DNA of 64,000 nt from Flavobacterium sp. N2038 (GTDB taxonomy: Bacteria > Bacteroidota > Bacteroidia > Flavobacteriales > Flavobacteriaceae). The stretch is from NCBI RefSeq assembly GCF_025947185.1, contig NZ_CP110001.1:3906001-3970000 (forward strand), written 5' to 3'. Positions 51,272-61,049 of the stretch are shown here, in pieces (within the stretch, counting starts at the first letter, position 1; each line of letters opens with the position of its first letter). Both the position numbers and the translations under genes were made by a program. Under the pieces are notes generated by a model that did not search any database, had not been told where the DNA came from, and saw nothing but the letters and a program-made list of their open reading frames with translations.

Positions 51272-51668
51272 AAATGTTTTGCTATTATAAATTAATATAT
51301 TTCAATTGTGATGGTTTTATTTTGCAAATAATGCAAAAATTATCCTGATTTCAAATATATAAAACGATTTTGTTTTATTGCTATTTATTTTTTGCCACAA
51401 AAGCACTAGGACTCAAAGTTTTTTTGCCACCGATTAAAAGGATTAAAGTGATTTTTCAATCTTTATCTAAATAATTTTTCACGCAGATTTCGCAGATTTA
51501 GGCAGATTTAATTTTAAATTAGATATAAATAAAATCTGCATGAAATAAAAATCATTCTAATTCTTTTATCCCGATAACTATCGGGAGTGGTTAAAATTAA
51601 AATAAAACAAAAAATCCGTGCACATCTGCGTTTTCACGAAGTGAATCCGTGCCATCCGTGTGCCATTC
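51272..51668. repeat. Repeat-dense intergenic region
   Basis: Almost 400 bases without a gene. Several repeat families are packed together: GCCACCGATTAAAAGGATT (51428 on), TTTTTCACGCAGATTTCGC (51474 on), TCCCGATAACTATCGGGA (51569-51586), and CACGAAGTGAATCCGTGCCA with CATCCGTGTG (about 51634-51664). The last is the inverted counterpart of the 5175-5215 copy. Confidence 0.7.
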
Positions 51669-54575
51669 TCACTTAAGACAATTTCTCAAAATACTTACCG
51701 GATGCTGTGCTTCTCTGCTTGTTCCGTCAAAAATCTGATGACGACAACTTGTTCCTGCTGCAGCAATTTTTACGTTTTCGGCAGTAGCACGCACTTTTGG
51801 GAATAACGTATCCTCTCCCATTTGCATACTCACGTTATAATGTTCTTTTTCATAACCAAAAGAACCCGCCATTCCGCAGCAACCCGAATTGTAAATGGTA
51901 ACTGTATTATTTTTTGGCAGATTTAACATGGCAAAGGTCGCTTCAACAGAACTCAAAGATTTCTGATGGCAATGTCCGTGAATTTTTATCTCTTTAGTTT
52001 CTTCCGAAAAAGAATCAGCTTTGATTTTTCCGTCGACAATTTCTTTTTTAAAAAATTCCTCAATCGTAAAGGCATTTCCTGCTAATTTCTCTGCAGCTTC
52101 TTTATCATCCGCTAAACGAAGATATTCATCTCTAAAAGTCAAAATAGCCGAAGGTTCAATGCCAATTAAAGGCGTATTACCCGAAACCAGATCTTTAAAA
52201 ACCTTTACATTATGATTGGCAATTTGTTTCGCCTCTTCCAGAAATCCTTTAGAAAGATAGGTTCTTCCGCTTTCTTCATGATCTACAATCAAAACCTGAT
52301 ATCCTAGTTTTGTCAACAATTCAAATGCGTCAATTCCAATATTTACATCATAATAATTCGTGAATTCATCCACAAACAAATACAATCTTCCATTTGGAAA
52401 ATCGGTCGTTTTAGGTTTATTATTTTCGTGCCATTTTCTGAAGGTCTTTTTAGCCAATAACGGTACTTGCCTTTCCGGTGCAATTCCCATTGTTTTTTTC
52501 ACCAAAGCCTGATTCGATATAAAATTGGTAATCGACGGGAATTTACTTCCCATTTTATTCAGCTTGGCATTGTTGGCAAAAATCTTATTTCGCGTAGAAA
52601 ATCCGTTTGCTTTTTGATATTGGTATAAAAATTCTGCCTTTAAAGTAGCTACGTCTACGTTACTCGGACATTCGCTCGCGCAGGCTTTACAGCTTACACA
52701 CAACTCAAAAACTTCGTATAATTCTTTCTGGTCAAATTTATTTTCTTTTTCAGAATAAGTAAGATATTCTCTCAGCGCATTGGCTCTCGCACGCGTTGTT
52801 TCCTTTTCATTTTTAGTCGCCCGATAACTCGGACACATAGCTCCTCCTGCCGATGGTAATTTCCTGCAATCACCCGAACCGTTGCATTTTTCAGCAGCAC
52901 GCAAAATCCCCATACTATCCGAGAAATCCTGAAACGTTTTAATATCCGGTTCTACCCTGCCCGAAACGACACGATGATTTTCGTCCATTTTCAAAGCATT
53001 TACAATCTTTCCAATATTCAAAACCGAATTAGGATCGAATGCTATTTTTAGTCTTTTCAGTAACTCATAATTTTTATCCCCAATCATAAACGGAATAAAC
53101 TCACCACGCACAATTCCGTCACCATGCTCTCCGCTTAACGAACCTCTGTATTTTTTTACCAAATGCGCTACATCAGTTGCAATGGTTCTAAACAATTTTA
53201 AATCAGCAGTTTTCTTCAAATTCAAAACCGGACGCAAGTGCAATTCTCCGGCACCGGCATGTGCATAATAAATCGCTTCCTGACCGTGACTTAACATCAT
53301 TGCCGAGAACTCTGCAATATAATTGGGTAAATCGCTCAACTCAACCGCCGTATCTTCAATAGAATCTGCCGCTTTGTTATCACCAACAATACTTCCTAAA
53401 AGTCCCAGACCCGCTTTTCTCAGTTCGTTGGCTTTATCAATATCAGCACCATAAATTTTTACCTTAGCATAACCAAAATTATATTTTTCCAGATCGGCAA
53501 TTAAATCATTAGCCTGTTTTTCAGCATCCTCCAGCGTATGTGCTGCCACTTCAAACAACATAATTGCTTTAGGTTCTCCTACCAGAAAAAAACGATTTTT
53601 AATATGTTCACGATTTGTCTTCGTGCAATCCAGAATCGTGTCATCGATCATTTCACAAGTGTACAAATGATGCTTCATTGCCACCACGACAGATTCCAGC
53701 GATTCCTGAATCGTATGATAATGTCCCACCACCATAATATTATGAACAGGAGGCAAATCATCTACTTTTAAGGTAACCTCGGTAGTAAAAGCCAAAGTTC
53801 CTTCACTTCCGCAAAGCAGTTTTCCTAAGTTAATGGTAGATTCAGTTCCGCCAAATAAATCTGATTTTAGCAGGATATCAACCGCATAACCTGTATTTCT
53901 TCTATGAATTTCTGGTTTTGGAAACTCTTTTACAATTTCGTCCTGCACTTCTTTAATCGAAAGCTCGTCGTAAATCGTTTTGTATATTTTATTTTCTAAA
54001 GTGTCCCCTTTTGTTTTCTCTATAAATTCTTCGGCAGTCAGGTCTTTAAAAACTACTTCAGAACCATCGCTTAATATTGCTTTAACCTCAGCAATTTTAT
54101 CACGTGTGACACCATATCGAATCGAAGTCGTTCCAGACGAGTTATTCCCTACCATTCCGCCAATCATCGCACGATTTGATGTTGATGTAATTGGGGCAAA
54201 AAATACACCATGAGGTTTTAAAAATAAATTCAGCTCATCGCGAATTACACCTGGCTGAACTGTAACGGTTTTCTTTTCGGCATCATACGAAATGATTTTT
54301 GTAAAATGCTTCGAAACATCAATAACCAATCCGTCTCCTACTGCCTGCCCTGCCAATGATGTTCCTGCAGTTCTTGGTGTAATCGAAATATTATGCTCAG
54401 CTGCAAACCGTATTAATTTAACAATATCGGCTGTCGTTTTAGGCAATGCCACTGCATTTGGCCTTATTCGATACACCGACGCATCTGTAGAATAAAGTGT
54501 TTTATGAAGTTCATCATATAAAAGTGTACCCTCGAGAGTACCAGCTAATTGCTCTAAATGAGATTGGGTCAACAT
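51669..54575 (-). CDS. Fused FAD-linked oxidase / Fe-S dehydrogenase (D-lactate or glycolate type)
   Basis: A 968-aa GlcD-GlcF-like fusion. Residues about 1-560 are a PCMH-type FAD domain (TPRTAGTSLAGQAVGDGLVI; GNNSSGTTSIRYG) with the FAD-oxidase C domain (GSLSGEHGDGIVRGEF). A 4Fe-4S ferredoxin-like part follows (CVSCKACASECPSNVD; CNGSGDCRKL), and the C-terminus has CCG cysteine-rich motifs (HGHCHQKSL; GCCGMAGSFGYE). It probably oxidises D-lactate or a related 2-hydroxy acid and passes electrons to the quinone pool. The start at 54575 is chosen because a TATATTTT promoter-like box lies just before it; an in-frame ATG at 54626 would sit upstream of that box. Confidence 0.88.
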   Translation of the reverse strand: MLTQSHLEQLAGTLEGTLLYDELHKTLYSTDASVYRIRPNAVALPKTTADIVKLIRFAAEHNISITPRTAGTSLAGQAVGDGLVIDVSKHFTKIISYDAEKKTVTVQPGVIRDELNLFLKPHGVFFAPITSTSNRAMIGGMVGNNSSGTTSIRYGVTRDKIAEVKAILSDGSEVVFKDLTAEEFIEKTKGDTLENKIYKTIYDELSIKEVQDEIVKEFPKPEIHRRNTGYAVDILLKSDLFGGTESTINLGKLLCGSEGTLAFTTEVTLKVDDLPPVHNIMVVGHYHTIQESLESVVVAMKHHLYTCEMIDDTILDCTKTNREHIKNRFFLVGEPKAIMLFEVAAHTLEDAEKQANDLIADLEKYNFGYAKVKIYGADIDKANELRKAGLGLLGSIVGDNKAADSIEDTAVELSDLPNYIAEFSAMMLSHGQEAIYYAHAGAGELHLRPVLNLKKTADLKLFRTIATDVAHLVKKYRGSLSGEHGDGIVRGEFIPFMIGDKNYELLKRLKIAFDPNSVLNIGKIVNALKMDENHRVVSGRVEPDIKTFQDFSDSMGILRAAEKCNGSGDCRKLPSAGGAMCPSYRATKNEKETTRARANALREYLTYSEKENKFDQKELYEVFELCVSCKACASECPSNVDVATLKAEFLYQYQKANGFSTRNKIFANNAKLNKMGSKFPSITNFISNQALVKKTMGIAPERQVPLLAKKTFRKWHENNKPKTTDFPNGRLYLFVDEFTNYYDVNIGIDAFELLTKLGYQVLIVDHEESGRTYLSKGFLEEAKQIANHNVKVFKDLVSGNTPLIGIEPSAILTFRDEYLRLADDKEAAEKLAGNAFTIEEFFKKEIVDGKIKADSFSEETKEIKIHGHCHQKSLSSVEATFAMLNLPKNNTVTIYNSGCCGMAGSFGYEKEHYNVSMQMGEDTLFPKVRATAENVKIAAAGTSCRHQIFDGTSREAQHPVSILRNCLK

Positions 54576-54626
54576 GGAAGTGGTGCTTTTGTGTAAAAAT
54601 ATATTCTGAAAATACTGAGTTAGCAA

Positions 54627-55275
54627 ATATAAAAATATAGCAGTTTAAATTGATATTAATTGTGATTTTATCCCATTTTCCTATTGGATCTTATAAATTT
54701 CTAAGAGAATCCTGTAAAGTATTCCACTTTTAAAATCTCCAATTTTAGGATTTTACTTTCTTATGTCTTTCTTATTAAAGAAAATTTTCTGCGATTTATA
54801 ATCTACGACGTTATCACAACTAAATTCTCACAATAAAAAAACAATTAAAAGTCAATTACTTTTCACAATTCAAAAAACGCATAAAAATGCAAATAAACAT
54901 CTTCCCAACCTTTGAATTCAATGAAAATCAGTTTTAAACTACCTAAATCAGTTTTGTTTTATCTTTTACAAAAATACAAATCTAATTCAAATATAAGGCT
55001 CCACAATTTTTTTTTAGATAATCAAAACTAACCCTAAACAAAACAATCCCTCTTAAATAAACCACTAAAACAATGAATATCAATTAGTTAACTATAAACA
55101 AATTTAAGAAAATTCTTAAATCACAGCTTGAAAAACTTACTAAAACCAAATCATCTCAAAACAAAAACTGCATTATTATGCATTATTAAGGAAATTTTAC
55201 AAAATTTCGACATAAAATTGCTATGTTTTAAAAATATTTTATACATTTCGGCCCTCTAACCATTAATTAACCCTT
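54627..55275. promoter_or_regulatory. Long AT-rich upstream region of susC with promoter
   Basis: About 650 bases without a gene. TTG (55218-55220), 21 bases, then TACATTTC (55242-55249), one base from TAnnTTTG, gives a likely susC promoter with transcription starting about 20 bases before the ATG at 55276. The rest is runs of A and T with no palindromic element. The length suggests binding of a regulator, and no sigma/anti-sigma or hybrid two-component gene lies next to it. Confidence 0.5.
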
Positions 55276-58200
55276 ATGAAAAAAAAGCATTTAGTTCTTT
55301 TACTTTTCATTTTTGGAATACTAACCAGTTATTCGCAAAACAATCTAGTAAAAGGTAAAGTTACAGACGCCAGTGGCAACACACTACCAGGCGCAAATAT
55401 TGCAGTACAGGGAACCAAAGATCAGACCTCAACCGGGACTGACGGTACCTTTTCTATCAAAGCAAATCAAGGACAGGTACTTCTTGTTTCTTATATTGGC
55501 TTTAATACCAAAGAAGTCATAGTAAATGGCAGCAATATGAATATCGTAATTTCAGAAAGCGCCCAGACTTTAAACAATGTTACAATTGTAGGTTCTATGG
55601 GTATTGTTAGAAACAAATCATCTTTAGGATATTCGGTACAGGAAGTAAAAGGAAAAGAAATTGCCGAAACGCAGCGTCCTAACTTTGCAACAGCGCTACA
55701 AGGGCGTGTTGCAGGTCTTACGGTAACCAGTACTTCGGGTGCTCCGGGTGCTTCTGCCGCAATTCAGTTAAGAGGTGTAAATTCGCTTAGCGGAAGCAAC
55801 TCTCCTTTGTATGTTATTGACGGTTTACCGGTGAGTAACGAAACTATGAATCAGAATTTAACTATTTCTGATGCTCCAAACAGAACTCAGGATTATACCA
55901 ACAGAGGTGCCGATATTAATCCGGAAGATATTGAATCTGTAGTAATCTTAAAAGGTCCGGAAGCTGCTGCACTTTACGGAATGCAGGCCGGAAACGGAGC
56001 AATTGTTATTACGACCAAAAAGGGAAAAAAAGGAGTTGGAAGACTTACTTACTCTACCAATACCCGTTTTGATAATCTATACCGTTTTCCGGAAATACAG
56101 AGAGTTTACCAAAGAGGTTCTGACGGAGTAAACAATCCGGATTACAGAAGACAATTTGGAACGGCTTACGATCCGGGAACTAAATTTTACAACAATGTAG
56201 AAAACTTCTTTAAAACGGGAGTATCAACTACTCATAATTTATCGTTTGAAGCCGGTACAGAAAGTACTTCATACCGCTTATCTATCTCAAATTTAGATCA
56301 GGAAGGCGTTATACCTAATACAGGCTACAGCCGTCTGACTGCAAATTTGAATGCTTCTGCAAAATTATCTTCAAAATTAAGATCTGAGGCTTCTTTTAAT
56401 TTCACAAAATCAGACAATCAAAAAGCAGCCAAAGGAGCCGGACAGGCAGTACAAATTCCAGGTATTTCAGGCGCAGGATATTTACTTTCGTTATTAACCT
56501 GGCCAGCAAATGACGATGCCAGCGTATATTTGAATGCTGACGGAACCAGAAGAAAAATTACAAGTGGTGCTTTGGATACCGAAACAGATAATCCGTTTTG
56601 GGATGTAAACAAAAACTTGTCTGAAGATTTCAATAATCGTTTTATTACCAATGTTGGTTTAGTTTACGATCCAACTTCATGGCTTAACTTTACCGGTCGC
56701 GTGGGCTGGGATGTAAATTCTGCTCAGGGTTACAGAGCAATTCATCCGGAATCTGCTGCCGGAATCTCTTCTCAGGGGTATATTGAATCCTACTATTCTA
56801 ATACGAGTAATTTAAACACTACTTTATTAGCTACAGCTAAAAAATCATTCGGAAAATTCAACACCAAAATTATGGTGGGTAATGCTGTAAACGATAACGA
56901 TTTTAGAATTTTATCTACAACAGGAAGCAAATTCTTTGATCCTAATTTTTATTCAATCAATAATACAGATGCTTCTACGCAAAGATCTCAGGAAAGAATT
57001 ATTCAGAGCCGAATTATAGGTTTCTTCTCTGAGATGAGTTTTGATTATGACAAACTTGTTTATCTAACTTTAACAGGGCGTGAAGACTGGACTTCTGTAT
57101 TACCGGATCCGTTTTTCTATCCTTCTGTTGCATCAAGTTTTGTTTTCTCAAACTTAAATGGACTTAAAGACAAAGAAACATTTTCTTACGGAAAATTCAG
57201 AATTTCGTATGCTGAAGCTGCTAATATTCCGTCGCCATATTCTGCAGAACCGGTTTTTACTCCTCAAGGTACAACAGACGGAGGTTATGCTTATGGTGTT
57301 ACGGGAGCAAATGCCTATTTGAAACCTGAATTTCGTAAATCATTTGAATTGGGTACAGAATTAAAATTCTTCAAAAATCGCGTTGGACTGGATGTTGCAG
57401 TATATAGCACCAAAACAATCGATCCGATTTTGAAAAATATGCGTTTAAGCTACGGAACCGGATTTGTGGTTACGTCTGCTAACTTTGGAGATTTAAAAAA
57501 TGAAGGTTTAGAAATCACCGTGAATGCTACGGCTGTGAAAAAGGAAAATTTCTCATGGGATGTAAGCGCTAACTTTAGCAAAACACGTTCAGAATTATTG
57601 AATCTTCCTTCTGTAATTTCAGAATATTATGTTTCTGATACCTGGCTTTACGGGAATGTTCGCGGAGGTGTAACTGTCGGAAATCCATTAACAACTTTAA
57701 CAGGGAATGATTATTTAAGAAACAATGCCGGCGCACCTTTAATTGATCCAAACACAGGTTATCCTTTAAAAGATCCGAACTTTAAAATTGTAGGAGACAG
57801 AAATCCTGATTTTATGCTTGGTCTGCAAAATACATTTGTATACAAAAACCTAAGTTTATCTTTCTTATTAGACATTAGAAAAGGTGGTGATATTTACAAC
57901 GCAACAGAATTCTATTTGTACCAAAACGGTTTGTCTACCAAAACTCTGGACCGCGAACAAACCAGAATTGTAAAAGGTGTTTTGAGAGACGGTTTAGAAA
58001 ATTCGGCTAACCCTACGCAAAACAATATTCCGGTACGTCCAAGTGTACAAAACGAATATTACAGAACAGGTGCGATCGATGCCGATTTTATCGAAAAAGA
58101 CATCAACTGGCTAAGAATGAGAGACATTACTTTAAGCTATCAAATGCCTTCAGAAATCCTGAAGAAAACGTTCATCAACAATCTTTCTCTATACCTGACT

Positions 58201-58356
58201 ATGACAGATGCTTTTATTATTACCAATTATACCGGAGCAGATCCTTCGGTTAACGGAACTAATGCATCAACCGGAGGTGCCGGAGGAACAGGTTTTGACT
58301 TTGGGGTAACCTCTACTCCACGAGGTTTGAACTTAGGATTAAAAATCGGACTTTAA
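55276..58356 (+). CDS. SusC/RagA-family TonB-dependent transporter
   Basis: A 1026-aa outer-membrane beta-barrel. Signal peptide 1-21; a carboxypeptidase-like regulatory domain (VKGKVTDASGNTLPGANIAV, about 24-105); a TonB plug with SusC marks (FATALQGRVAGLTVTSTSGA; SPLYVIDGLPVSNETMNQN); and a barrel ending in TPRGLNLGLKIGL. It works with the SusD lipoprotein starting 10 bases downstream to take up oligomers using TonB energy. The downstream enzymes suggest muropeptides or peptidoglycan fragments as cargo, which is an inference. Confidence 0.94.
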   Translation: MKKKHLVLLLFIFGILTSYSQNNLVKGKVTDASGNTLPGANIAVQGTKDQTSTGTDGTFSIKANQGQVLLVSYIGFNTKEVIVNGSNMNIVISESAQTLNNVTIVGSMGIVRNKSSLGYSVQEVKGKEIAETQRPNFATALQGRVAGLTVTSTSGAPGASAAIQLRGVNSLSGSNSPLYVIDGLPVSNETMNQNLTISDAPNRTQDYTNRGADINPEDIESVVILKGPEAAALYGMQAGNGAIVITTKKGKKGVGRLTYSTNTRFDNLYRFPEIQRVYQRGSDGVNNPDYRRQFGTAYDPGTKFYNNVENFFKTGVSTTHNLSFEAGTESTSYRLSISNLDQEGVIPNTGYSRLTANLNASAKLSSKLRSEASFNFTKSDNQKAAKGAGQAVQIPGISGAGYLLSLLTWPANDDASVYLNADGTRRKITSGALDTETDNPFWDVNKNLSEDFNNRFITNVGLVYDPTSWLNFTGRVGWDVNSAQGYRAIHPESAAGISSQGYIESYYSNTSNLNTTLLATAKKSFGKFNTKIMVGNAVNDNDFRILSTTGSKFFDPNFYSINNTDASTQRSQERIIQSRIIGFFSEMSFDYDKLVYLTLTGREDWTSVLPDPFFYPSVASSFVFSNLNGLKDKETFSYGKFRISYAEAANIPSPYSAEPVFTPQGTTDGGYAYGVTGANAYLKPEFRKSFELGTELKFFKNRVGLDVAVYSTKTIDPILKNMRLSYGTGFVVTSANFGDLKNEGLEITVNATAVKKENFSWDVSANFSKTRSELLNLPSVISEYYVSDTWLYGNVRGGVTVGNPLTTLTGNDYLRNNAGAPLIDPNTGYPLKDPNFKIVGDRNPDFMLGLQNTFVYKNLSLSFLLDIRKGGDIYNATEFYLYQNGLSTKTLDREQTRIVKGVLRDGLENSANPTQNNIPVRPSVQNEYYRTGAIDADFIEKDINWLRMRDITLSYQMPSEILKKTFINNLSLYLTMTDAFIITNYTGADPSVNGTNASTGGAGGTGFDFGVTSTPRGLNLGLKIGL

Positions 58357-58366
58357 TTAACTGACC

Positions 58367-59980
58367 ATGAAAAACATAAAAACATATATAGCAGCATTAG
58401 GTCTTGTAACTACAATGATTTCCTGCAATGATTTAGAAGATATAAACGTAAATCCAAGTTTTCCTGTTGATGTTTCGGCAACAGCATTAATGCCGCCAAT
58501 TGAACAGCAAATGGCGGTTGGATTACAATTTGACAACCGTTGTTTAGGGCGATACACTCAAAATTTTAGTATTGCAACTGTTGGTGCAACAGGAAGCGAA
58601 TGGGATCGCTTTGGTTATCAAGCCAGTAGTGATACCGGAGGAGAAATCTGGAAAATGACCTATTTTGCCATTGGTCTAAACTTAAGCAAACTACAGGAAA
58701 AAGCAATTGCTGAACAACGTCACGATATTACTGGTATTTCAAAAATTATCAGAGCCTGGACATGGCAGGTTGCAACCGATTATCACTCTGAATTAATTGA
58801 CTTTGATCAGGTTTTTACGCAACGTCTTTCTTTTGATTATGTTTCGCAGGAAAAAGTATATGCAGAGGTGGTACGTTTATTAAATGACGGAATGACGGAT
58901 CTGGCGCGTACAGACGGAAATATTTCGCAGACTTATACAGCCGGAGGAGACAAAATGTATGGTGGTGACCGCTCAAAATGGGTTAAATTTGCCTATGGTG
59001 TTTTGGCCAGAAACCTTAACAATCAAATCAATAAAGCAACGTATGACCCAAATAAAGTAATTGAATATTGCGATAAATCATTGGCTTCTAACGCAGACAA
59101 TGCTGTAACAAAATATAACGGAACTGTTTCTGCCGATATCAACTTTTATGGCCCGGGAAGAAACAACTTTAATACGTTTCGCCAATCTGATTTTGCAGTA
59201 AGAACTATGAATGGAGTAATTTTTAATGGTGCAGTCGATCCAAGAATGGCACGAGTTCTAGCGCCTTCTGTTGGACTTTCTGAAACTGCCCCTGCATCTG
59301 CAGCAAATCCGGATCCGAGTAAATATACTTTTAATGGAAATCCGTTAAACACGACAGCTTCAACCGTTGCAACAAACCTAAGCAGAATTCCAAATTTTTA
59401 CGGAACATATGCAGCAGGAACGATTTCAACTCCGGGAAGATATCTTTTTAGAGATAAAGCCAATTTTCCGATCATGACTTATTCTGAAATTCAGTTTATT
59501 AAAGCCGAAGCAGCTTTCATTAAAGGAGATAAAGCAATGGCCCTTGAAGCTTACAAAAAAGGAATTGATGCCAGCATTGATTTTGTAAATTCAAATACGG
59601 TTGTAAGTACTACTTTTCCAATTACCTCAACTATCACAGCTGCAGAAAAAGCTGCTTTCTTAGCCAACGTAAATATTGTTCCTGCCGCTGCAAATTTGAC
59701 TATTGCACAGATTATGCTTCAAAAGTATGTGGCTTTATACGGTTTTGGATTATTGGAAACCTGGACTGATATGCGTAAATATCATTACAACACAGATATT
59801 TATAAAACAATGACTTTTACTCCAAACGGAGGATTGTTTGTTGACAACAACGGAAAATTGCCCTACAGAGTTCGTCCGAGATTTAACTCAGAATATGTTT
59901 GGAACTTTGATGCTTTAAAGGCCATTGGCGCTGACAAAGTAGATTACCATACCGAAGAAATGTGGTTTTCTAAACCGTAA
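58367..59980 (+). CDS. SusD/RagB-family lipoprotein
   Basis: A 537-aa outer-surface lipoprotein (lipobox LVTTMISC, C20). It is the lid of the SusCD complex. The start NDLEDINVNPSFPVDVSATA, the TPR-like helices (IIRAWTWQVATDYHSELIDF; YAEVVRLLNDGMTDLART) and the ending FPIMTYSEIQFIKAEAAFIK, MRKYHYNTDIY, PYRVRPRFNSEY match the SusD-like group. It is 10 bases after susC. Cargo is unknown; see the locus finding. Confidence 0.93.
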   Translation: MKNIKTYIAALGLVTTMISCNDLEDINVNPSFPVDVSATALMPPIEQQMAVGLQFDNRCLGRYTQNFSIATVGATGSEWDRFGYQASSDTGGEIWKMTYFAIGLNLSKLQEKAIAEQRHDITGISKIIRAWTWQVATDYHSELIDFDQVFTQRLSFDYVSQEKVYAEVVRLLNDGMTDLARTDGNISQTYTAGGDKMYGGDRSKWVKFAYGVLARNLNNQINKATYDPNKVIEYCDKSLASNADNAVTKYNGTVSADINFYGPGRNNFNTFRQSDFAVRTMNGVIFNGAVDPRMARVLAPSVGLSETAPASAANPDPSKYTFNGNPLNTTASTVATNLSRIPNFYGTYAAGTISTPGRYLFRDKANFPIMTYSEIQFIKAEAAFIKGDKAMALEAYKKGIDASIDFVNSNTVVSTTFPITSTITAAEKAAFLANVNIVPAAANLTIAQIMLQKYVALYGFGLLETWTDMRKYHYNTDIYKTMTFTPNGGLFVDNNGKLPYRVRPRFNSEYVWNFDALKAIGADKVDYHTEEMWFSKP

Positions 59981-60008
59981 TTTTTTATAAATTAAAAAGC
60001 TAAATCAA

Positions 60009-60938
60009 ATGAAAAATATATTTAATAGTTTTAAAAAGTGCCTGATTCCGGTTCTGGGTGTACTGGCACTTACCTCTTGTGGTGACGAAAATGATTTTAC
60101 CCCTTATCAGACTAAAGACGGAATTGCAAATGCCTCTAATGTAAAATTTGTACATGCCGCTGTTGGTCCAAACGGAACTAATTTTCAAATCAATTATTTT
60201 ACAGGTTCTGAAAAAATCTCCGCTGTAGGTGTTACAACCGGTATACCTATCGGAATGGGCTATGGAGCACAATATCCGGCGCCGATTAATTATACTCTAA
60301 TGAAACCCGGAACACAGCCTTTAAGCATTTTAACGCCTGTTGTTCCGGCAACTGCAACAAAACCGGAAGTTCCGGCAGTGACTATTTATGATGGAAATAT
60401 CGTAACCGAAGCCGGAAAAAATTACACTAGTTTCTTATTGTCGACGCCACCATCAGTATCGCCGCCTGTTTATTCTCTTTATCAGTTAAATGATGATTTA
60501 TCGGTAGCTAATTTAGATCCTTCAAAAGCTTATATTCGCTTTATAAATGTAATCAGTAATTCTGCTCCTGTTGGATATGATTTAGGCATTCTAAAAGAAA
60601 CATCTTTAAGTGGTGCAGTACCTGTTACAACAAAGGAAATCTACACCTATAGAAATGTAACTTTTAAAGGAGGAGACGAAAAATACATTGCCATAGAACC
60701 ACAAAGTCCAATAGATACTCGTGGTTATCAGTTACAGCTTCGTGTGGCGGGTTCTCCAACAAATGTTCCGGGAACCATTACAGGTACAACAATTGCAAAT
60801 CTTGCTAATACACCTGCAGGTACCGCTTTTGTTCCAAGAGCAGGCAGAATTTATACCATTTTTTGCCGTGGAATTGTTGGTGGAATACCAAACGCAACAA
60901 CAAATATTCCAACGCTTGCCTTTATTACCAATAAATAA
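60009..60938 (+). CDS. DUF4397 lipoprotein
   Basis: A 309-aa lipoprotein (lipobox LGVLALTSC, C24) starting 28 bases after susD, so it is part of the SusCD operon. ASNVKFVHAAVGPNGTNFQI is the hallmark of DUF4397; a second, similar segment is KAYIRFINVISNSAPVGYDL. Both are beta-rich Ig-like units. It is probably a surface accessory protein of the SusCD complex (SusE/F-like position), perhaps binding glycan. A perfect hairpin follows. Confidence 0.85.
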   Translation: MKNIFNSFKKCLIPVLGVLALTSCGDENDFTPYQTKDGIANASNVKFVHAAVGPNGTNFQINYFTGSEKISAVGVTTGIPIGMGYGAQYPAPINYTLMKPGTQPLSILTPVVPATATKPEVPAVTIYDGNIVTEAGKNYTSFLLSTPPSVSPPVYSLYQLNDDLSVANLDPSKAYIRFINVISNSAPVGYDLGILKETSLSGAVPVTTKEIYTYRNVTFKGGDEKYIAIEPQSPIDTRGYQLQLRVAGSPTNVPGTITGTTIANLANTPAGTAFVPRAGRIYTIFCRGIVGGIPNATTNIPTLAFITNK

Positions 60939-60944
60939 TTTTAA

Positions 60945-60983
60945 AAATTCGAACCACTTATAAATCAAAAGTGGTTCGAATTT
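60945..60983 (+). terminator. Hairpin after DUF4397 gene
   Basis: AAATTCGAACCACTT pairs perfectly over 15 bp with AAGTGGTTCGAATTT (60969-60983), ending in TTTAATATT. It probably ends or reduces the susCD transcript before namZ. Confidence 0.8.
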
Positions 60984-61049
60984 AATATTCAATTTTTCTT
61001 TTTATGCTTTATTAAACGTAATTTTAATTGCAATTTAAACTTTTGTATT

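Noticed and set aside
54576..54626. ATG at 54626 as start of the FAD/Fe-S dehydrogenase
   Set aside because: The extra 17 residues show no conservation pattern, and a promoter-like TATATTTT box lies between the two starts; the ATG at 54575 is preferred.
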